A DNA stretch of 26,039 nt from JBFMAE01 sp040756085 (GCA_040756085.1 JBFMAE010000195.1:1-26039); one strand, 5' to 3'. Shown: positions 14,780-23,348, counted from the stretch's first letter. Notes: generated from the letters alone by a model not told the origin. Numbers and translations are program-made.

Positions 14780-16741
14780 ATGAGGTACGCAGAGACAGGA
14801 TTTAATTTAGAAATCGATCTATCTCGAGGAAACATTGAGAGGGTAGAAACTGATCCAAGATTAACCGAACTTCATCTTGGGGGTCTAGGTACTAACGCCA
14901 AGATATTATGGGATAGGGTTCCCACTGAAACTGAACCCTTTTCTCCTGATAATCTACTCATATTCAGCACTGGTCTTTTAGTTAGCACACCTGCTCCTGG
15001 TACTAATCGAACCATTGTTACTACCTATTCTCCTCAGACTTTGTTAATGGGATATTCAATGATGGGGGGATTTTGGGCGCCAGAATTGAAGCATGCCGGT
15101 TATGACAAAGTAATCTTTCGCGGCAAGTCCCCAAATCTGATTTATGTGTGGATAAACAATGACAAAGTAGAAATACGTGATGCCAGTCATCTCCGTGGTA
15201 AAGGCGCTGTTGAAACCGCAGAACTTATTCGACAGGAGTTGAAGGAGCCGAACGCCCAGGTGGCTGCTATCGGGCTGGCCGGTGAAAACAGGGTCTATAT
15301 GGCTTCCATCGAGCATGGCAGGTCCAGTGCCAGCCGACTCGGAATAGGCGCCGTTATGGGAGACAAAGGGATAAAGGCGATAGCTGTTCGTGGAAAAAAG
15401 GACATCAATCTTGCCCGGCCGGCTGAATTTATGGATCTTTGCAACGAAGTCCTGAAATATATACCAGTCCGGGACAAAAATCCGGTTCCTGGGGTAATGC
15501 CCATTTTAGCCGGGCTTGGATCGCCGAAAGAGATGGCAATTCATGACGAGAAGTGGCACACTGAAAATTTCTCCTGGGGCAATGCGCGTCACCGGATAAA
15601 AGATTATTGGAACGAAGAAATTGAAAAGAAGTGGACGGAGTCCATGGAAAATGTGCGGACGCGGTTCATAAGTTGCTACAACTGTCCGATGAAATGCGGG
15701 GCCATAATCTCCGTACCAGGAATTTCAACCTACATGATGAAATGCTTCTCGAAACTTACTTATACAATGGCGGCCTATTCAGACCTGGATTTTGGTTTTA
15801 GAATCGCTCAGCGTGCCACGGAGTATGGCGTGGACGGATTCTCAACCCCGCAAGTTATGGCCTTCGGCCTTGAGCTTTACGAAGCTGGTATTTTGACTGA
15901 CCAGGACATGGCAGGAATGCCGTCCGATAACGAGGAGAGATTTTACTGGCTGCTTGACAGAATCGTTCGGCGTGAAGGGATTGGAGATGTTTTGGCCAAC
16001 GGTACTTATTGGGCGGCCAAACAGATTGGTAAGGGCGCAGAAGCATATGCTCATAATAACATCAAGAAACATGAGCAGCTGCCTCTCAAGTTGTCAATGC
16101 TGAATCCCGTTTATTTCCTTATGTATTGTACCGGTGAGAAGGCAAACATTACCCAAATTGAAGGAAATTTCCCCCAGGCGCCTTTTCCAACGAGAGAGGA
16201 GAGAGAAGAGTTTATAAAGGACTGGATCCAGGTTCCTGATGAAAAGTTCAAGCAATATCTTTTGAACTGGGAACCACGTGGAGAACGCTCAATGCCATAT
16301 TACCCAACTGTTGAAGCATGTTGTGAAATTGTTGACTGGCAAGAGAAGATGCACTACATTGATGACGCCCTCGGGATGTGCGCCGGTTTGTCGTCATTTC
16401 CTCTGAAGCCCCCCTATCATATACACAATTACCCAGCTTTTATCTCATCAGCGACCGGGATCGATATGGATGAAGCCGGACTAACGCAAATAACCAAGAG
16501 GAACCGAACTCTACTTAGAGCCGTTAATGTAAGAAGAGGCTTGAGGAGAGCTGATGAGAAGCCGCCAGAGGACCATTGGAAGAAAAGATTTCCCGAGCTT
16601 GAAGAAAAGCTCTTAGATGCGTATTACAAATTTAAGGGATGGGATAATCAGGGTATTCCTACGAAAGAGTCTTTACAGGAATTGGATTTGGCTTACGTTG
16701 CCGAAGACTTTGAACAGAGAGGGATAATAAAAAATGAGTAA
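14780..16741 (+). CDS. bamB: BamB-like tungsten oxidoreductase (AOR family; class II benzoyl-CoA reductase-type catalytic subunit)
   Basis: 653 residues of the aldehyde:ferredoxin oxidoreductase family, which binds a bis-tungstopterin and one [4Fe-4S] cluster. The N-terminal domain has GGLGTNAKILWDRV (34-47) and SRLGIGAVMGDKGIKAIAVRG (185-205). Cluster cysteines are Cys299, Cys302, Cys306 and, near the C-terminus, Cys534 (DALGMCAGL). Glu251, His255, His260 and Cys322 fall at the positions I recall lining the tungsten/zinc site of the characterised Geobacter BamB, whose length is also about 653; this and the bamCDEF neighbours argue for BamB rather than an ordinary aldehyde oxidoreductase. The role would be two-electron ring reduction of an aryl-CoA at very low potential. 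ATG at 14780 follows AGGGG; the stop overlaps bamC by 8 nt. Whether the substrate is benzoyl-CoA or a relative is open. Confidence 0.87.
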   Translation: MRYAETGFNLEIDLSRGNIERVETDPRLTELHLGGLGTNAKILWDRVPTETEPFSPDNLLIFSTGLLVSTPAPGTNRTIVTTYSPQTLLMGYSMMGGFWAPELKHAGYDKVIFRGKSPNLIYVWINNDKVEIRDASHLRGKGAVETAELIRQELKEPNAQVAAIGLAGENRVYMASIEHGRSSASRLGIGAVMGDKGIKAIAVRGKKDINLARPAEFMDLCNEVLKYIPVRDKNPVPGVMPILAGLGSPKEMAIHDEKWHTENFSWGNARHRIKDYWNEEIEKKWTESMENVRTRFISCYNCPMKCGAIISVPGISTYMMKCFSKLTYTMAAYSDLDFGFRIAQRATEYGVDGFSTPQVMAFGLELYEAGILTDQDMAGMPSDNEERFYWLLDRIVRREGIGDVLANGTYWAAKQIGKGAEAYAHNNIKKHEQLPLKLSMLNPVYFLMYCTGEKANITQIEGNFPQAPFPTREEREEFIKDWIQVPDEKFKQYLLNWEPRGERSMPYYPTVEACCEIVDWQEKMHYIDDALGMCAGLSSFPLKPPYHIHNYPAFISSATGIDMDEAGLTQITKRNRTLLRAVNVRRGLRRADEKPPEDHWKKRFPELEEKLLDAYYKFKGWDNQGIPTKESLQELDLAYVAEDFEQRGIIKNE

Positions 16742-17273
16742 AGTTAAGAAGAAAGTCAAGGTAATTAAGATCGATCTTGATAAATGCAATGGTTGTCGGG
16801 CATGTGAAATGATCTGCTCCGCGTTTCACGCTACGCCAAAATATAGCAGCAATAATCCGGCGAGGTCTCGTATTCGGCTGATTCGTGAACCAATAAAAGA
16901 CGTATATCTTCCTGTATACGCGGGTGAGTATGCTAAAGCCGAATGTATGGGCAGAGACAAATATCTGATTGACGGAAAGGAGTACGACGAGTGTGGCTTC
17001 TGCAGGGCTTCCTGCCCATCCAGGGACGTTTTCAAAGAACCCGATTCCGGTCTTCCTCTAAAATGCGATATGTGTGAAGACGATCCGCCACAAGAAAAGC
17101 CCTTGTGTGTTCAGTGGTGCATTAATGATGCCCTGACTTACGAAGAAAGGGAAGAGGAAGTAGAAGAAGAAGTGAAGATGGAGGACGTGGAGATAGGATT
17201 GGAATCATTGGTAGACAAATATGGACTGGAGAAGGTAATCGATACCGTTGCCCGAATGGCAAAGGAGGACTAA
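16734..17273 (+). CDS. bamC: BamC-like ferredoxin subunit (three predicted [4Fe-4S] clusters)
   Basis: 179-residue electron-transfer protein that should dock on BamB. Twelve cysteines are arranged for three [4Fe-4S] clusters: Cys18/21/24/28 (CNGCRACEMIC), Cys71, Cys87/90/94 (CGFCRASC), Cys111/114/125/129 (CDMC...CVQWC). This is the HybA/DmsB-like ferredoxin pattern. The C-terminus is strongly acidic (EEREEEVEEEVKMEDVE, 137-153), then a short helix. ATG at 16734 overlaps the bamB stop (ATGAGTAA), so the two are translationally coupled, as expected for a tight BC pair. A repeat-rich 150-bp gap follows before bamD. Confidence 0.87.
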   Translation: MSKVKKKVKVIKIDLDKCNGCRACEMICSAFHATPKYSSNNPARSRIRLIREPIKDVYLPVYAGEYAKAECMGRDKYLIDGKEYDECGFCRASCPSRDVFKEPDSGLPLKCDMCEDDPPQEKPLCVQWCINDALTYEEREEEVEEEVKMEDVEIGLESLVDKYGLEKVIDTVARMAKED

Positions 17274-17281
17274 AAGAACTG

Positions 17282-17394
17282 TGATTACGCACCTGCCTAC
17301 CGCAGGCAGGGATTTCAAGAAACGATTTCACAGATTTTATCTTTAGTTTCAATGCCCTTTAATCTGTGTAATCGGCTCATAATCGGTGTAATCA
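17282..17394. repeat. Repeat element in the bamC-bamD gap, with palindrome 17292-17310
   Basis: TGATTAC (17282-17288) and GTAATCA (17388-17394) are inverted arms bounding the gap. Inside lie the palindrome CCTGCCTACCGCAGGCAGG (17292-17310), found again in reverse complement at 23999-24017, and two degenerate copies of a TAATCkGTGTAATC unit (from about 17360). It looks like dispersed non-coding repeats; nothing here codes for protein. Confidence 0.6.
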
Positions 17395-17425
17395 GAAGTT
17401 TAAAAGAAGAGGATTGAAAAAGAGT

Positions 17426-18583
17426 ATGGAGATTTTACCCTTAGCCCCCTTCAAAGTGGTAATAGATGGCATAAAAGAGGCAGGTGGAGGTGTCGATAAA
17501 TTCTGCTATCAATGCGGAAAATGCGATATTGTGTGTCCGTGGAATCGTGTAAGAAGATTTTTTGTCCGAAGAATGATCAATCAGGCAAAATTCGGCGTGG
17601 TTCCTTTCGAATCCGAAGACATATGGCTATGTGCCACCTGCCGCAATTGTGTTCAGCGGTGCCCCAGAGGCGTAGAAATAATCGACGTTATGAGGGCGAT
17701 GCGCAGGCTGTTAGTGCCAGACGGTGTGGTTCCTGCTATCATCCCCAATCTTCGGGGTATAATGACAAGCATTGCCAGTGTAGGTAATCCCTGGGGACAA
17801 GAACCGAAGGACCGGGCAAATTGGGCTAAAGGCCTGGGGGTAAAGGAGTTCGGCGAGGACACGGAGCTACTCTATTTCCCCTGCTGCTATCCCAGCTATG
17901 ACCCGAGATTAAAGAAGGTAGCTCAAGCCACGGCCAATATCCTCAATAAGGCAGGGTTAGATTTTGGGATACTAGGTTCCAAGGAGAGTTGCTGTGGTGA
18001 GAGTGTACGCAAAGCGGGCAATGAGGAATTATTCAAACGCTTAGCCAGGGAAAACATCAAAACTTTTATCGAAAACGGGGTAAAGAAAATCCTTTTTTCT
18101 TCCCCTCATTGCTACCACACCTTCAAGAACGAGTATCCCGAATTCAAGGTAAACTTCGAGGTGGTTCATGTTTCTCAATATTTATTCGAGATTATTAATA
18201 AGGGAAAGCTTAAACTTACCAAGGAATACGGGAAGAAAGTTACTTATCATGACCCATGTTACCTGGGTCGACATAATGGTATATATGATGAACCCCGAGA
18301 GGTCTTGAAGAAGATACCAGGTTTGGAACTGATTGAGATGGCTGATGTGCGAGGAAATAGCCTCTGTTGCGGAATGGGGGGAGGCAGGATTTGGATGGAA
18401 ACTGCAAAGGGTGAAAGATTCTCCGACCTCAGACTGGAACAAGCGATCGGGGTTGGGGCTGAGGTGCTGGTAACTTCCTGCCCGTATTGCATCACCCAAT
18501 TCGAGGATAGCAGGTTAACCCTGAAGGATAGTGAGGTCATACAGATTAAGGACATCACGGAAATTATCCAGGAAGTTATTTAA
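17426..18583 (+). CDS. bamD: BamD-like / HdrD-like iron-sulfur protein (two CCG domains)
   Basis: About 385 residues, soluble. An N-terminal pair of [4Fe-4S] motifs (CYQCGKCDIVCP and CATCRNCVQRCP, residues 27-80) is followed by two cysteine-rich CCG domains: first FPCCYPSYD ... ESCCGESVRKAG ... SPHCYHTF, second YHDPCYLGRHN ... LCCGMGGGR ... SCPYC. CCG domains bind the noncubane [4Fe-4S] clusters of heterodisulfide reductase HdrB/HdrD. In Bam complexes this subunit carries electrons between the HdrA-like subunit and BamBC. ATG at 17426 has AGAGGA about 12 nt upstream; an in-frame TTG at 17414 is the alternative. The HdrED fusion at 24055 is its membrane paralogue. Confidence 0.87.
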   Translation: MEILPLAPFKVVIDGIKEAGGGVDKFCYQCGKCDIVCPWNRVRRFFVRRMINQAKFGVVPFESEDIWLCATCRNCVQRCPRGVEIIDVMRAMRRLLVPDGVVPAIIPNLRGIMTSIASVGNPWGQEPKDRANWAKGLGVKEFGEDTELLYFPCCYPSYDPRLKKVAQATANILNKAGLDFGILGSKESCCGESVRKAGNEELFKRLARENIKTFIENGVKKILFSSPHCYHTFKNEYPEFKVNFEVVHVSQYLFEIINKGKLKLTKEYGKKVTYHDPCYLGRHNGIYDEPREVLKKIPGLELIEMADVRGNSLCCGMGGGRIWMETAKGERFSDLRLEQAIGVGAEVLVTSCPYCITQFEDSRLTLKDSEVIQIKDITEIIQEVI

Positions 18584-18629
18584 CCCCTCCCTTCCTCCCC
18601 TTAACTAAGGGGAGGTTAGGTGGGGTTAA
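18580..18629. repeat. Nested palindrome after bamD
   Basis: The inner stem CCTCCCCTTA (18594-18603) / TAAGGGGAGG (18606-18615) is perfect with a 2-nt loop. Outer arms TTAACCCC (18580-18587) and GGGGTTAA (18622-18629) are also complementary. The outer left arm includes the bamD stop codon. It resembles a dispersed C/G-rich repeat and may act as an mRNA barrier between bamD and bamE. Confidence 0.65.
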
Positions 18630-18699
18630 TTTTGGGTTTATTTAGGATTTAGAGTTTAAGCACTTTTTTTGTAAATATTAGAGATGAGGACATAGAGAA

Positions 18700-21600
18700 G
18701 TGGAAAAAGAACTAATGGTAAAAGCACAAATTGAACAGCTTTGTAAGAGTTTCGCCGACAGTAATTTTGGAGACGTAATGGTTGTCGGTGGAGGGGTCAG
18801 CGGTGTTCAAGCCTCTCTTGATCTTGCCACTGCGGGTTTTAAGGTTTACCTGGTCGACAAGGCACCTGCCATTGGCGGCCATATGGCCCAGCTTGACAAG
18901 ACCTTTCCCACCAATGACTGCTCCATTTGAATACTCGCGCCCAAACTGGTCGAGGTCGGCCGGCATCCCAATATAGAGGTCCTGACGTATACTGAAGTTG
19001 ACAGTATAGAGGGGGAAGCAGGAAACTTCAAGGTCACGCTGATTAAAAAGCCCAGATATATAGTAGAGAGCAAATGCACGGGTTGTACTACCTGTGTAGA
19101 ATACTGCCCGGTCAAATACCCTGATCAATTTAATCAAGAAATATCGAAGAATAAAGCTGTCCATATCTATTTCGCCCAAGCTATTCCCCTTATCACCTAT
19201 ATCGATGAAAGCTGTCTTTATCTTAAAGAGAAGAAATGTGGTATTTGCGAAGCTGTATGTAAGAATGACGCCATAGATTTGAATCAAACGATGGAGAAGG
19301 TAGAAGTAAAAGTAGCCGCGATCATTCTGTCTCCTGGCCTTGAACCATTTGATCCTAAGGTGGGGGATGAATATGGCTACAGAAAGATGCAGAACGTGGT
19401 AACCAGTATGGACTATGAACGGCTGATGTGCGCCACCGGGCCATACGAAGGTGAGATACTGCGTGCTTCCGATAAGAAGCATCCCCATAAAATAGCCTGG
19501 ATTCAATGCGTCGGTTCCAGACAGGTTAACCCACCTGGTGGTAACAGCTATTGTTCAGCCGTATGCTGCACGTATACCCAGAAACAGGTCATTTTGACAA
19601 AAGATCATAACGCAGAGGCAGAGTGTACGATATTCCATAACGATATTCGTTCCTATGGGAAGGATTTTGAGCGATTCCTCCAAAGAACAGAGAGACTTCC
19701 CGGGATTCGGTTTATAAGAAGCTACACATCCATAGTAAAAGAGAACCCGGAAACCAAGAATATAACCATACGGTATTCTACACCCGACGATGGAGTAAAA
19801 GAGGAAGAATTCGATATGGTGGTATTATCCGTTGGATTGAACCCTCCTGCTGATGTGAAGGGACTGGCAAATAAGTTCGGCATCGAGCTCAATTCTCACG
19901 GATTCTGCAAAACCGATCCTGTTAATCCTATGGAGACCTCTCGCCCTGGAATTTTTATAAGCGGAGCCTTCCAGGGTCCCATGGATATTCCCGAGTCGGT
20001 TTTTACCGCCAGCGGAGCTAGCTCCCAATGTGGTGAACTCCTTGACTACAGGCGGGGGAAGCTGACCGAAGAAAGGGTATATCCGCCGGAAAGGGATGTT
20101 TCCAAAGAGGAGCCAAGGATAGGAGTCTTTGTGTGTCATTGTGGGGCTAATATCGGAAGGGTAGTAAGTGTTCCTGAAACAGTTGAATATTCCAAAACCT
20201 TACCCAATGTTGTCTACGCTCAGGAACAGCTATTTTCATGTGCTGCTAATTGTATCAAAGAAATAACAGACATGACAAAGGAAAAAGGGCTCAATCGAGT
20301 GGTTGTCGCTGCCTGCAGCCCCAGGACCCTTGAACCGTTATTCCGGGAGACCCTTCGGGAGGCGGGAATTAATCAATATTACTACGAAATGGCTAATATT
20401 AGAGAGCATAACTCCTGGGTCCACTCTAGAGAAAAGGAAGAAGCCACACATAAGGCAAAGGATATCATCCGGATGTCGGTGGCACGAGCTTGCCATTTGG
20501 AGCCATTACAGGAATTTAATCTGCCGGTCAATAAGGCGGCATTAGTGGTTGGTGGAGGTATAGCCGGCATGACTTGTGCTCTCTCCATAGCCAACCAGGG
20601 ACATGAGGTTCATTTGGTGGAAAAGGATACAGACCTGGGGGGAATAGCACGAAAACTACATTATACCCTGGAAGGACTGGATGTTCAGGCGTATTTGCGT
20701 GATCTTATAAGAAAGGTAAATCAACACCCCTTAGTACATGTATATACGGATGCGACGATCACGGAGGCTACAGGTTATGTTGGGAATTTCGTAACCAGGG
20801 TGAAGTCTGAAAGAGGGGTTACAGAAATAAAACATGGCGCAGCCGTCATCGCTGTAGGTGCTAATGTATATAAACCTACCGAATACCTTTATGGAGAAGA
20901 TGACAGGGTAATGACCCACCTTGAGTTGGAGGAGCAGATCAACAAAGGAGACGAAAAGGTAATTAACGCAGAAAGTCTCGTGATGATCCAATGCGTAGGT
21001 TGCAGAAATGAAGACAGAAATTACTGCAGCCGGATATGTTGTAGCGAGTCTATAAAGAACGCATTGAAACTAAAAGAGATAAACCCCAAGATGGATATCT
21101 ACATTCTCTTCCGGGATATAAGAACTTATGGGTTTAGTGAGGATTATTACAGGGAAGCGGCAGATAAAGATGTAAAGTTTATCCGCTATGAACCGGAGGA
21201 TAAACCTCACGTGGAAGTTGGTGAGTCGGAGGAGGGTCGGCCCGTTCTAAAGGTTACCTTGCCAGATTATATTTTAGGGAACAAGCTTGAAATAGATGCC
21301 GATATAATTGCTTTGGCTGCTGCCACTATTCCCTCCGCAGGAAGCAAGGAAGTATCCCAATTATTCACGGTACCTTTGGGCCAGGATGGTTTCTTCCAGG
21401 AAGCCCATGTCAAATTAAGACCTGTTGAGTTTGCCGCGGATGGGGTTTATCTTTGTGGAATGGCTCACTATCCTAAGCGTATAACGGAAGCGATTAACCA
21501 GGCTTATGGAGCTGCAGGCCGGGTCTTAACGCTTCTCTCACATGATACAGTCGTCGCCTCCGGCTCTGTTTGCGAGGTGGATGAGAAGAAGTGTATGGGC

Positions 21601-21807
21601 TGTGGGGCATGTATCTCTGCCTGTACATATGGTGCCATAGAGTTTCGTGAGACACGACAGGGTAAAAAGGCTGTCATGAATCCTGTTCTCTGTAAAGGAG
21701 ATGGTCTCTGTAACGCAAAGTGTCCCACAGGGGCTATTCAACTAAAGCACTTTACCGATGAAGAGCTGTTAGCCGAAATTGACGCAGCGGCGGGAGACAG
21801 ACTATGA
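18700..21807 (+). CDS. bamE: BamE-like double HdrA flavoprotein, selenocysteine at residue 77
   Basis: 1035 residues read through an in-frame TGA (18928-18930) as selenocysteine. Layout: first FAD unit VVGGGVSG (28-35), then GGHMAQLDKTFPTNDCSI-U77-ILAPK, where relatives have Cys in a CxxC, giving CxxU; inserted ferredoxin with Cys126/129/132/136 and Cys172/180/183/187; an HdrA N-terminal-like iron-sulfur domain starting FVCHCGANIG (about 478); a second FAD unit VVGGGIAG (about 616-623) without Sec; and two C-terminal [4Fe-4S] motifs (CMGCGACISAC, then CKGDGLCNAKCP). HdrA-type subunits bifurcate electrons at FAD, so this is the likely bifurcating core. GTG at 18700 has GAGGA 10 nt upstream. 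Frame, conserved flanks and the hairpin after the TGA all support recoding; calling two genes split by a stop would be wrong. Confidence 0.88.
18928..18963 (+). promoter_or_regulatory. UGA selenocysteine codon with bacterial SECIS-like hairpin (bamE)
   Basis: TGA at 18928-18930 is followed by a stem CTGGTC (18946-18951) / GGCCGG (18958-18963), six pairs including two G-U, with apical loop GAGGTC. The loop begins 21 nt after the TGA and starts with G, fitting bacterial SECIS spacing rules. The loop contains AGGUC, like the SelB-binding loop of E. coli fdhF as I recall it. Confidence 0.75.
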
Positions 21808-21868
21808 ACGATGGACAATGAACTATGAACAAAAAAAGAGAATATTACTGTTCATCGTTCATCGTAGT
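21801..21868. repeat. Direct and inverted repeats at the bamE end
   Basis: ACTATGAAC occurs at 21801-21809 and 21822-21830. ATGAACGATG (21804-21813) is the exact complement of CATCGTTCAT (21853-21862). The bamE stop codon lies inside the first copy. The rest of the gap to 21939 holds no gene; a Shine-Dalgarno GAGGAG lies about 11 nt before bamF. Confidence 0.55.
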
Positions 21869-21939
21869 AGCGAAACGGGTATCGTTACCGTGATCGCTGG
21901 ATGAGGCCTTTATTTTCTAATTGAGGAGATCGTATAAGA

Positions 21940-22794
21940 ATGGGTGCAGGACTCAAATTTAAACCAAGAATCATAGGTTTTGTATGCCATTGGTGAGCAT
22001 ACGGCGCTGCTGACATGGCTGGAGTTTCCAGACTGCAATACACAACGGAAGCGAGGCTGATACGCGTTATGTGTTCCGGTAGAGTCGACCTGGAATTTGT
22101 ACTCCGGGCTTTCTCAAATGGAATGGACGGGGTATTTATTGGTGGTTGCCGTTTAAATGAATGTAATTATATTACTCATGGAAATTACGATGCACTCAAC
22201 ATGGCACTTCTATGTAAAAAAATAATGGAACATATCGGGCTGAACCCAGATAGGTTAAGGATCGAATTTATGACTTCCGCTGAAGGAATCGTTTTCGCTG
22301 AAGTGATGAGTAAGTTTGGCAACAAGGTGAAGGAGTTAGGACCACTGGGCAAAGGTGAAGGAATAGACCAAAATGAATTAAAATCCAAACTTGCAGAAAT
22401 TAGAAAGTTAGTCCCGTACATTAAGTTGGTTAACCAGGAGAAGCTGGCTTCACGTCTTAAGAACCCAGAAGAATATGACAAACTTTTTACCAAAGACGAA
22501 ATAGACAAGTTACTGAGCGAAGTCATCTCGTACTATGTCGACCCGGAAAAGTGCCAGGCCTGTATGACTTGCGCCAAGAGATGCCCTGTAGAGGCGATTA
22601 TCAGTGCCAAGAACCAGGTCCACGTGGTTGATCAAGAGAAATGTATAAAATGTGGTACATGCTTTGAAGTTTGTCCCCCTAAATTTAGCGCGGTGACGAA
22701 GATTTCTGGCGGGCCTGTTCCACCTCCTCTTCCCGAAGAAAAAAGAACGATCGTTAGAAAGAAGAAAGAAAAAGGAGAAATGGATCAGGAGTGA
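21940..22794 (+). CDS. bamF: BamF-like / MvhD-like protein, selenocysteine at residue 19
   Basis: 284 residues read through a TGA at 21994-21996. The N-terminal MvhD domain begins RIIGFVCHW-U19-AYGAADMAGVSRLQY and continues MCSGRVD (44-50) and GGCRLNECNY (68-77), with Cys16, U19, Cys45, Cys70 and Cys75 as candidate metal or redox ligands; relatives have Cys where U19 sits, and methanogen VhuD is a known Sec variant. Two ferredoxin clusters follow: Cys205/208/211/215 and Cys235/238/241/245. A lysine-rich tail ends the protein. MvhD subunits pass electrons from a hydrogenase or other donor to HdrA, here BamE. ATG at 21940 has GAGGAG upstream; starting at 22015 instead would lose the conserved N-terminal motif. 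The stop overlaps the next gene (GTGA). Confidence 0.88.
21994..22031 (+). promoter_or_regulatory. UGA selenocysteine codon with candidate SECIS hairpin (bamF)
   Basis: TGA at 21994-21996; stem CTGGA (22019-22023) / TCCAG (22027-22031) with loop GTT beginning 27 nt after the TGA. Spacing and the leading G fit the bacterial SECIS pattern, though the stem is short. Confidence 0.6.
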
Positions 22795-23348
22795 GGGGTT
22801 ATTATGCATTGGTCATATCATTGGAAAAATATCAATCCAGGAGGATTAAAATTACGAAGATAAATCCGGATTTGATTTCTCCTTGTGGTCTTTATTGCGG
22901 AGTCTGTGCCATTTATATCGCGCACCGTGATCATAATCAAAAATTCAAGGAGCGGTTAGTGAATCTCTATAAGGGAGGAGTTCCCGGTAAAGGTAACCTT
23001 CGTAATAATAGCGAAAACCTCTCGATAGAAGATATTAAATGCCGTGGCTGTTTATCTGATGAACAGTTTATGTATTGCCGACAGTGTGAGATCAGGGCCT
23101 GCACAAGAGATAAAGGTTACACCGGATGTCATCAATGCGATGAATTTCCTTGCCAGTATATTGAAGATTTTCCTATGACTGTTGGCAAAAAGGTTATTTT
23201 GCGGGCTATTCCGTATTGGCGAGAGGTTGGTACTGAAAAATGGATTCAAGATGAAGAAGACCGCTATATTTGTCCTGAATGCGGCAATAAAGTTTTCCGG
23301 GGCGTTGTACAATGTAATCAGTGTAGAGCGAAATTGGATCTGGACTAA
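22791..23348 (+). CDS. DUF3795-like cysteine-rich protein with C-terminal zinc ribbon
   Basis: 185 residues. The DUF3795 core shows SPCGLYCGVCAIY (about 30-42), CRGC, YCRQCEIRAC and GCHQCDEFPCQYIEDF. It is followed by a separate zinc-ribbon-like ending (CPECGNK...CNQCRAK). So many CxxC pairs suggest metal binding; no catalytic function is known to me. GTG at 22791 overlaps the bamF stop, implying coupling. The roughly 25 residues before the conserved core are atypical, and a strong AGGAGG at 22840-22845 inside them lacks an ATG after it, so the true start is uncertain. A second member of the family follows; the pair may help assemble or regulate the Bam-like complex (inference). Confidence 0.72.
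   Translation: MRGYYALVISLEKYQSRRIKITKINPDLISPCGLYCGVCAIYIAHRDHNQKFKERLVNLYKGGVPGKGNLRNNSENLSIEDIKCRGCLSDEQFMYCRQCEIRACTRDKGYTGCHQCDEFPCQYIEDFPMTVGKKVILRAIPYWREVGTEKWIQDEEDRYICPECGNKVFRGVVQCNQCRAKLDLD

Noticed and set aside
14780..16741. Ordinary aldehyde:ferredoxin oxidoreductase
   Set aside because: The family is right, but residue positions, length and the bamCDEF neighbours point to the BamB branch. Kept as a fallback only.
18712..19506. Long minus-strand ORF opposite bamE (264 codons)
   Set aside because: It is antisense to conserved Hdr domains, has no recognisable domain and is a shadow. The same applies to 9556-10203 (plus) and 24685-25305 and 25002-25598 (minus).
19279..21807. A separate gene starting at TTG 19279, with 18700-18930 as a short independent ORF
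   Set aside because: The frame between is open and encodes a conserved HdrA segment with ferredoxin cysteines; only one TGA interrupts it, at a Cys/Sec position followed by a SECIS-like hairpin.
22015..22794. MvhD-like gene starting at 22015
   Set aside because: Upstream sequence in frame through the TGA encodes the conserved N-terminus and has a proper RBS and ATG at 21940.
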